From: Aradus depressus
Taxonomy: Eukaryota > Arthropoda > Insecta > Hemiptera > Aradidae
DNA: 64,000 bases
Direction of reading: 5' to 3'
Assembly: GCA_963662175.1 (NCBI GenBank)
Contig: OY759225.1
Coordinates: 7,389,107-7,453,106 of the forward strand
Of the stretch, positions 57,401-64,000 are shown piece after piece. The first letter of the stretch is position 1. The number at the start of each line of letters is the position of its first letter. The position numbers and the translations under genes are program-made. A model generated the notes under the pieces. It ran no database searches. It was not told the origin of the DNA and was given only the letters and a program-made list of their open reading frames with translations.

Positions 57401-60400
57401 CATTAACATGGAGGGCCAAGCTAATAGTCTATAAAACCATTGTCCGTCCAATTGTAACTTACACTGGTGAAACTTGGGCGTTGACAAAAGAAAATGAAGA
57501 GACTCTGCTACTGTGGGAACGCAAAGTACTCAGAAAGATTTATGGACTTGTTTCCGAGAACGGCAGATGGCGTATCCGGAAGAACAGAGAGTTGAGAGAC
57601 CTCTACGGGGATCCCGACCTGGTGTCCGTGATTAAGCAGGCGAGATGACGTTGGTTGGGCCACGTAGAGAGAATGGAAGGAGGAAGACTCCCTAAACAGG
57701 CCCTCTACGGTAGGCCAGGCGGTGCCAGGAGAAGAGGAAGACCGAGACTCCGTTGGCTGGACGACGTCGAGGCGGACCTCCGAGTGTTGGGCATCAGAGG
57801 ATGGAGAGAGAAGGTTTTAGATCGAGATGAATGGAGGAGGATTGTGACGGAGGCCCGGGTTCTTTCAGGACCGTAGCGCCGCAGGAAGAAGAAGAAGAAA
57901 GAAGATTAATTAATATATTTATTTATTTTTAGGCAATGGCAGTGCAGCAGTGCTTATTGCATGACTCAAAAGAACCAATTGACAACGACAAATTCACATC
58001 AGACCTGATTAACAAAATGTCTGAAATTGAAATCGAGATAGATGAGTAAGTTCTCAAAGTTTGTTTTATTTATTTGTAGTGGTAGTCAAACATAATTTAC
58101 ACTTACTATAATGAAATAATATATATATACATATATACAAAATAATAACAAAGAATAAAAAATATTTCCTGATTTAGACCCATTAAAACATTAGGGTAGG
58201 CAAAATTTAGGACTCCCATAGTAGAGTCGAGCTCGTGTCCATCAGAGCGACGAAAGAGCGCTCTGGTAGTAGGCGATATGTTGAAGCCCGGGTATGAGTC
58301 ATAATAACTAACTCTCAAATTACCAAAAGTGTTCATAAGTCCAGGACGAATCAATCTTTTGACATTTTACTCTCCCTCCACAACCTGTTTGCGCTAATAT
58401 TCAATAGTTGACTTACATAACGGCTTCTTAATCCTTATACTAAATTATGTATCGATAAATTCACTATATCGACAGTTATTCGGGTTTTTGAATTGAGCCC
58501 CTCTCCTTCCCTTCAGTCGATATCGCTAAAATTTGACATATTACGTTTTGACCTTAAACTCAGCAATAGGCACACCTCCACAACTTACTATTAGTTTCAG
58601 ATGAACAGACGCTTCATCATATTTATTTGTTTGTCCTAACAAGCTTCAAGTTAAGAAAAACTCTATTTTGTATTTGTATTTATTTATCTTAAGCCACAAC
58701 TATGCAAAAAATGCACAACCAGCGGCTGGGCTGACATATACTATACAAAAGATAAAAAAATAAATTAAATAATAAAAATAAATATGACATGAAAGGCTTG
58801 AGAGAGAAAACAAACACCCAGCGGTAAACCCTCATGACATCACTTCATAACAGAAAATCTCTATGCCAAACTCTCTTCAATCTTCTTGGGGGATTGTGTG
58901 GTAAATTTGTATTTAGGATTTTACGAACTTCCAGATTGGTGTGTAAGTTGTAAAGTCTTGTTGCTAACGTATGGTGGGCATTGCGTAATCAGTCCGAGAG
59001 TCTTGTATTGAAATATCTGTATTCTTTTGATGTTCGAAGTCTTGGCTATACCATATATTTGTAAGCGAGAGGTCGGAGAAGATAGGTATAACAATTCAGT
59101 TTTTGTCGAGTAGATAATTTAGAACGCCTATTAAAAATACTGTACAATAGTCTAAGTCGCCGGTCTAGTGTGAGTCGTGTCGTCCGAGTATGAGGGTTCC
59201 AAGTCAGCCTTCTATCGAGGGTTAATCCTTAATATTTAACGGAAGAGGTATGAGGTAATGGCTTTCAATGAATACTGGGGGCAGTCACCACGGCGAAGAG
59301 GTATAACTCTGAAAGACTAAAGTTACCTGTGGCTTTATTTTAATTTAACCTTTTTATTAATACATAATTATATTTTATTTTAGTATAAAGAAGTCATTGT
59401 TTTGCTAGTTAATATTATCTGTTTTGTTTTATTTTATTTTATTTCTTATTATTCAGAAATTGTTGTATTCAAGTTTATGTGTCGAACTCCTTGCTGTAGG
59501 ATAATTCTTTATGAGCAATAAAGTTATTCACTCATTCACATTAAACATGAAATTTCATGTCGATATATTTATTACATCGGCAGTTATTGAGGGCGCCGGT
59601 AGCTCAATGTTATGCGTGCTTGTCTTCTGAGCTCAAGATCGTGGGTTCGAAACCCGACCGAGGCCCTTAGTTTATTTTATCTGGGAGGTAAAATAAACTT
59701 AAGCACGCCGTCCTTCGGATGGGACGTTAAGCGATGGTCCCGAGCCTGTACGATGTCAGGTTCTCGTTAAAGAGCCCTGCCCTAGGTGAATAAAAATTTA
59801 GGGTAGGCAAAATTTAGGACCCCCACAGTAGAGTCGGGCTCATGTCTACCAGAGTGACGAAAGAGCGCTCTGGTAGTAGGCGATATGACCTCGTTGTTAA
59901 AGCCCGGGCATGAGTCATAAAACCTAACCTAACATCGGCAGTTATTGGGGTTTTTGAGTTGAGTCCCCTCTGATCCCCCTTCCCTTTGTCCGATTTAGCT
60001 GAAAATCATGTCAGTCCAGCCCTTTATATGCACTATTTTATTTAACATTTCCCTTGCTAACATTTTCCTTGCTAACATTTTCCTCATAGTATTGAAAACA
60101 AAACAATGTATTACACAAGTGTTATACAAAGTACACAACCCAACAATTTAATAATAATTCACTATTTTCAGTCCTTCTCCTATTCATGGACCTCTTTACG
60201 GTAAATCTTATGAAAATCAATTAAGAGAGGTACAGAAACTTCTCAAGAGAAGTGACGTTACAGATGCGGATGTTATCCGAACTCTTGGTACAAATGTGAC
60301 TGCCGTCTTCTCTGTCCCTACAGCCATATACTGTTTTTTGAGAGCTCAGAACCCCATCGACCGAATTACGGTAATATTTAGTATAATGTTTTCAATTTTT

Positions 60401-62726
60401 TTTTTTACTATATTAAATATTTGTACTTCTCCAGCTATACGAAGTATAAAATTCGATACAGAGTTTTCAACGGAATTTCATGTTTTTCAAACTACTAATT
60501 CCAAAAACATTTTTGTATGTGTGTGTTTGTGAACACGATAACTCCTGATAGAATGAACATATCAAGATGAAATTTTACCCAGAAACTCATAAGGACGGTG
60601 CCTTTTGATTTTCAGCCAAATGGCCAAAGGGAATGAGAGGATTTGAGGAAGGCTTTCAGAAGTATACACACTTTACACGTGACGTGGTAACCTCGGTGTC
60701 ACTACCTACCAATCGATAGCGTCCGAGTCCTCTAATCTCCTCCTACCCTTTGGATTTGAAAATAGATAGGTGTCGGGCTTATGGGGTCTGCATACATATA
60801 TACAATTTTATGTCAATACATTCATTCTATCGGGACTTATCATGATCACAGACATAGACAAACAGAATTCTTCGACCTTACGAAACGAAGGAGAATTTAT
60901 GTTATCGGTGGGAAATTCTATGTTGAGTTTCCAGTGGATTTTCATGTTTTCTGACCCACTGATTCGAAGAATGGAAAACTATTGACTTTCTGTCTGTGTG
61001 TCGATGAACACGATAACTTCCGTTTTAAAGAATATATCGACAAGGAGCATTCAGAATTCCCTTTATGTAAGACAACCATTGATTTTTAAATGAAATTAAA
61101 AAGATAGTAAATAAATGTAGATGTTTGCTAGCGACTGTAGATTTCAAAATTCTGGGGGTATTGAGGGTCAGTCAATGAAGAAAACACTATTCAAATGCCA
61201 ACGTTTCGATATATTTCATATCATCATCAGGGCTATGAATATAGATGGTTGAGGAGAAGGCATGAAGACTGTGAGGTCTTACGTTCAACTCAAGATACGT
61301 TCAACTCGGTTGAACGTAAGACCTCACAGTCTTCATGCTTTCTCCTCAACCATCTATATTCATAGCCCTGATGATGATATGAAATATATCGAAACGTTGG
61401 CATTTGAATAGTGTTTTCTTCATTGACTGACCCTCAATACCCCCAGAATTTAGTAAATAAAGCACTTTTTTGTTTATTATTGTCTAATTCTACGCACATA
61501 TATGTACATAAATGTTTACCGGTTTCGGCTTACGCCATCGTCAGCACAAGGTTCAACAATAATGGAGATATGAGCTTGGCAGACATATTTATATTAACTT
61601 AAGAGTTCCTGGGGTAGGAGGGGTCCTCCTCCCTTGGTAAAACCTAAGGGTGGAAATCCCTATTCTAACGGTACAGACCTACTGTGGATATATTTGAAAA
61701 CGAGAAATTAACAAGAAACCAAAATAAAATGTAAAAATATAAATATAAGTTCTATTAATGTGTTTCTTAAACTTCTCTGGGATGTTCTACTGTTGGTTGT
61801 TTCCGGCATTTCTTCCAAAGGTGTCTTCTTATTTTTTGAACAATATTTCGGGACACTTACATGTCCCTTCTTCCGGTCACTATGAACCTATAGTGACCAG
61901 AAGAAGGGACATGTAAGTGTTCCGAAATATTGTCCAAAAAATAAGAAGACACCTCTGGGAGAAATGCCGGAAACAACCAAGTTCTATTAAATCAATCCAA
62001 ATATAAGTATATATACTTATATTATATACTGCACATTGATATTATGTTATATTGATTTCATAGAACTTTTTATAATTTTTTATTTTGGTTTCTTGTTATT
62101 TTCTCGTTTTCAAATATATCCACAGTTGGTCAATATTGTTGGAATAGGGATTTCCACCCCCTAGTGAGGAGGATCCCTTCTACCCCAGGTACTAGCTAAT
62201 ACAATATATCTGCCTAGCTTATATCTCCATTATTGTTGAACCTAGTGCTGACAATGGCATAAGCTGAAACTGGTACACATTTATGTATTTGTTAGTGGAA
62301 TTAGACAATATTCAATAAAAAAGTGCTTTATTTATCATCTTTTTAATTTTATTTATTAGTATTTCCATTATATCAACATTTTGGTGGTTGGTAAACATGA
62401 AATTCCAAATCCATAACTTCCCCTACACTTCTTACAACTGCGGAAGAGAACATTGAACACACGTGACCTGTATGTAGTATTGTTTTGTTTATGTGTTACA
62501 GACGGATAACAAACTGAGACGAACGGTCCAGTACAGTATCTCTCTTGGAGGTGACACAGATACTATCGGAGGAATGGCTGGAGCCTTGGCCGGTGCCTGC
62601 TATGGCTTTGAAGAGGTCCACCCCAGCCTTCTCAAACATCTGGAAGGATACGAAGAGATGATATCTCTGGCAGATGAGCTTCACGGCATCACTGTAGCAA
62701 CGTCAGCTTCTACAGTTGGCTCTTGA
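54439..62726 (+). CDS. ADPRS: ADP-ribosyl-serine hydrolase ARH3 (ADPRS/ADPRHL2), 6 exons
   Basis: Removes ADP-ribose from serine and hydrolyses poly(ADP-ribose) after DNA damage; needs Mg2+. Exons: 54439-54607, 54696-54795, 55887-56163, 57933-58045, 60172-60370 and 62502-62726. All are GT-AG and in phase, 1083 nt, 360 aa (human 363). The start is the ATG before KGNIVEKA. Motifs: FRGALVGVLLGDCCGAPFEG with Glu33 (human Glu41), FTDDTVM with Asp64/Asp65 (human Asp77/78), and ENRGYGAGVV. Next come QGSGSMGNGGAMR at 131-143 (adenosine-ribose pocket), VFSVPTAIYCFLRA, and SLGGDTDTIGGMAGALAGA with Asp304 and Asp306 (human Asp314/316). Metal ligands are therefore intact. Met136 replaces human Tyr149 in the pocket loop. 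No mitochondrial targeting segment is evident. Introns 3-5 hold a LINE, SINEs and hairpins. Confidence 0.96.
54796..55342. other. ARH3 intron 2, left part; nothing recognised
   Basis: ORFs of 74 and 116 codons occur on opposite strands but have no recognisable domain and lie within the intron. Confidence 0.35.
55343..55504 (-). mobile_element. tRNA-derived SINE, family A, internal deletion
   Basis: Reverse copy: GGGCTCTAACTACGTGATCA...CTATCGGCGCCCTC with most of the body missing. In ARH3 intron 2. Confidence 0.82.
55538..55752 (+). mobile_element. tRNA-derived SINE, family A, 5'-truncated
   Basis: Starts at AAGCACGCCGTCCTTCGG and ends GTTATAGCCCGGTCATAAT. In ARH3 intron 2. Confidence 0.85.
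56164..56928. other. ARH3 intron 3, left part; nothing assigned
   Basis: GC-richer block at 56590-56760 (ATCGGCTCCTGATGGGAGCA) is unlike its surroundings and may be a repeat fragment. Confidence 0.3.
56929..57144 (+). mobile_element. tRNA-derived SINE, family A, 5'-truncated
   Basis: From CTTGAGCATGCCGTGCTATG to GGGCATGAATTATAATAACT. Confidence 0.82.
57272..57900 (+). mobile_element. LINE C-terminal region (RTE/BovB-like end of endonuclease-reverse transcriptase)
   Basis: One frame reads EFKYLGALMTEDNDVSHEIR, then ARIAAGNRCLFAVQRILKFR, WRAKLIVYKTIVRPIVTYT and GETWALTKENEETLLLWERK. An in-frame TGA at 57646 follows, then RWLGHVERMEGGRLPKQ, RRRGRPRLRWLDDVEADL and WRRIVTEARVLSGP. This is the widespread 3' end of LINE proteins (YLG..., ...W...WERK.LR.I.G, GHV.RM, GRP..RW.DDV). 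5'-truncated. The 3' end is an AAGAAGAAGAAAG tail. It lies about 30 bp upstream of ARH3 exon 4, sense to the gene. Confidence 0.92.
58190..58313 (+). mobile_element. tRNA-derived SINE, family A, 3' fragment
   Basis: From ACATTAGGGTAGGCAAAATT to GGGTATGAGTCATAATAACT. Confidence 0.85.
58330..58570 (+). repeat. Monomer-built interspersed element, partial
   Basis: ACGAATCAATCTTTTGACAT, CTCCCTCCACAACCTG and TCACTATATCGACAGTTATT. In ARH3 intron 4. Confidence 0.75.
58850..59235 (-). mobile_element. Jockey-like LINE C-terminal fragment
   Basis: The minus strand reads LTLDRRLTWNPHTRTTRLTL, then LRLLYSIFNRRSKLSTRQKL, NCYTYLLRPLAYKYMV and NTRLSDLRNAHH-like pieces. These correspond to the Jockey region LG..LDRRLTW...RL..LY......K.....LLRP. 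Broken by stops. In ARH3 intron 4, antisense. Confidence 0.75.
59540..60020 (+). repeat. Monomer-built interspersed element interrupted by a SINE
   Basis: TTTCATGTCGATATATTTAT at 59555 and GGGGTTTTTGAGTTGAGTCC at 59947 are parts of one monomer, split by the SINE at 59590-59931. Confidence 0.88.
59590..59931 (+). mobile_element. tRNA-derived SINE, family A, reference-quality full copy with 16-bp target duplication
   Basis: 342 bp, with GGGCGCCGGTAGCTCAATGT, a B box GGGTTCGAAACCC, and the 3' tail GTCATAAAACCTAACCTA. The direct repeat ACATCGGCAGTTATTG is at 59574-59589 and 59932-59947. In ARH3 intron 4. Confidence 0.96.
60425..61090 (-). repeat. Monomer-built interspersed elements (60425-60640 and 60720-61090)
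   Basis: Starts ACTTCTCCAGCTATACGAAG, with ATAGAATGAACATATCAAGA. The second part is partly in the other orientation (ATACATTCATTCTATCGGGA near 60818). In ARH3 intron 5. Confidence 0.8.
61147..61451. repeat. Near-perfect hairpin, arms about 143 bp, loop about 20 bp
   Basis: AAATTCTGGGGGTATTGAGG begins the left arm and CCTCAATACCCCCAGAATTT ends the right arm. Only a few mismatches. Each arm contains CTGATGA...GAAAC. The direct repeat TAGTAAATAAA occurs at 61105-61115 and next to the right end (61451-61461). In ARH3 intron 5. Confidence 0.95.
61455..62334. repeat. Large palindrome, about 880 bp, with a second hairpin nested inside
   Basis: The outer left arm starts AAATAAAGCACTTTTTTG and the right arm ends AAAAAAGTGCTTTATTT. 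Pairing runs inward through ATTGTCTAATTC, GGTTTCGGCTTACGCCATCG and TTCAACAATAATGGAGATAT, with moderate divergence. The core 61794-61979 is a separate, closer hairpin (GGTTGTTTCCGGCATTTCTT and complement). In ARH3 intron 5, ending 167 bp before exon 6. Confidence 0.92.
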
Positions 62727-62784
62727 ATACGTCAACAGGTATAATACATCGCAACAATAACTACAAACATGTTAGCTCCGCAAT

Positions 62785-63312
62785 TTTACCAAGTGTAAGA
62801 GAAGTTATGTATAAGTAGTCTTACAGAAATTCGATGTTAAATTTCAACCAAAATTGCTGCTTCTTGATTTCAAAAATGAAAAAAAAAATCGTGTATCTGT
62901 GAAAACGATAACTCCGATAGAATGTATCGACACCAAAATTTATATGTGCAACTAGAAGCCCATAAGGACGGCACCTATTGATTTTCATCAAAATCGGTCG
63001 AAGGGAGATTGGGGGAGGGGGGGGGGGGGGGGGGGCTTAACTCAAATACTCTAATAACTGTCGTTGTAATGAATGTATTAATACGAAATTTCATTTGTAA
63101 ATTCAAAGTCTTATAAGGACGGCAAATTTTTATTTTTAGTGGAATCAGTCGAAGGGGGGGGGGGGGGGGGGGGATCAGAGGAGGCTCAACTCAAAAATCC
63201 AATTTACTGCCGATATAATGAATATATTAACATGAAATTTTATATTTAAATTCAAAACCACATAGGGATAACATCTAATAGATTTCTGGACATCGGTCGA
63301 AGGGAAGACTCA
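62785..63312 (-). repeat. Monomer-built interspersed element with long poly-G runs
   Basis: Starts ATTTTACCAAGTGTAAGAG. Monomers show ATAGAATGTATCGACACC, TAATGAATGTATTAATACG and TAATGAATATATTAACATG. Poly-G runs at about 63016-63036 and 63157-63173. Confidence 0.88.
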
Positions 63313-63315
63313 AAT

Positions 63316-63369
63316 ACAGTAGAACCCCCCTTAACCGGTCTGGTCGGGACCGACACCATGGCCGGTTAA
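63316..63369. repeat. Possible pogo/Tigger-like terminal inverted repeat, split by a SINE
   Basis: CAGTAGAACCCCCCTTAACC resembles Tigger/pogo ends. A SINE follows immediately at 63370 and the remainder is not clear. Confidence 0.45.
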
Positions 63370-63681
63370 GGTTTAGGTTTTTATGACTCATACCCGGGCT
63401 TTAACTACGAGTTCATATCGCCTACTACCAGAGCTCGACTCTACTGTGGGAATCCTAAATTTTGCCTACCCTACATTTTTATTCACATAGAGCAGGGGTC
63501 TTAAACCTGTCTGACATCGTACAGGCTCGGAGCCATCGCTTAACGTTCCATCCGAAGGACGGCGTGCTTAAGTTTATTTTACCTCCTAGATAAAATAAAC
63601 TAAGGGCCTTGGTCGGGTTTCGAACCCACGCTCTTGAGCTCAGAAGCCAAGCACGCATACAACTGAGCTACCGGCGCCCTC
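63370..63681 (-). mobile_element. tRNA-derived SINE, family A, near full length
   Basis: Reverse copy from GGTTTAGGTTTTTATGACTC to GAGCTACCGGCGCCCTC. A short deletion follows CTACTACCAGAGCTC. Confidence 0.92.
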
Positions 63682-64000
63682 TTGGCCAAAATTCGAGGTT
63701 CCCGTGAAAAATCAGTCTTCTTTCAAAAAGAACCTACATATGTACATATTTCATCAGGTATCATAAATAAACAAGCAAATAAGACATTATTGCAACTCAT
63801 TTTAGTGTACATTATGTACATACAGATATAAACGAACACGAAAAAATTAAACATTACGAACTTACATAAACTTTAAAAAATTAATGTACATTGTACATCA
63901 ACTTCAAGTTGAGAAGATTAGAAAAGATTAGAAATAAATAAAGCTAACAAAAGGAACATTTGTATGAATGACCAAATTTATTTCAACTATTCCCCTTTGT
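63682..64000. other. Intergenic, no feature recognised
   Basis: AT-rich sequence to the window end. Confidence 0.35.

Noticed and set aside
59590..59665. tRNA gene candidates at the many GGTAGCTCAGTGG...GGGTTCGAAACCC sites
   Set aside because: Each is the head of a SINE copy with the same 3' body. The acceptor stem does not close and there are more than ten near-identical examples.

Overview
This is a 64 kb stretch of an AT-rich, intron-bearing, transposon-dense animal genome. Spliced genes with GT-AG introns, Jockey-type LINEs, mariner, hAT and PIF/Harbinger remnants and abundant tRNA-derived SINEs indicate an insect. A hemipteran such as a planthopper would fit, but that is inference: nothing here fixes the species.

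Four protein-coding genes can be reconstructed by joining exons. Two are highly conserved and sit head to head. SF3A1 (splicing factor 3A subunit 1, U2 snRNP) runs on the minus strand from 53996 to 33460 in 16 exons and gives 826 codons with every intron phase matching. ARH3/ADPRS (ADP-ribosyl-serine hydrolase) runs on the plus strand from 54439 to 62726 in 6 exons and gives 360 codons with its metal-binding acidic residues intact. Their start codons are 442 bp apart, so the interval probably acts as a shared promoter.

The other two are convergent paralogues that encode small secreted proteins of unknown function: 15701-18058 (+) and 29069-22136 (-). They share a promoter with a TATA box 80 bp from the ATG, an 8-nt coding first exon and a 114-nt signal-peptide exon. 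Their third exons do not resemble each other. One is long and rich in Lys and Glu; the other is short and Ser/Glu-rich.

A possible fifth locus is a Pipsqueak-type helix-turn-helix fragment at 2857-3072, probably of transposon origin.

Layout: 1-15.5 kb is repeats plus the Pipsqueak fragment. 15.5-29.2 kb holds the secreted pair, with repeats in introns and between genes. 29.2-33.4 kb is gene-poor. 33.4-54.0 kb is SF3A1, with introns full of SINEs, a Jockey reverse transcriptase, a mariner and a Harbinger. 54.0-62.7 kb is ARH3, with a LINE 3' end, SINEs and three large hairpins in its introns. 62.7-64 kb is repeats.

The repeats are the most interesting layer. There is (1) a tRNA-derived SINE of about 340 bp with more than 20 copies, one with a 16-bp target duplication; (2) a second SINE with a different tRNA-like head; (3) an interspersed element built of related 130-145 bp monomers; (4) several foldback elements; and (5) a short motif, CTGANGA + W + small hairpin + GAAA, that recurs in several otherwise different repeat families and resembles part of a hammerhead ribozyme core. 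All exon joins were made by eye from splice signals, frame and remembered family similarity; no search was run.
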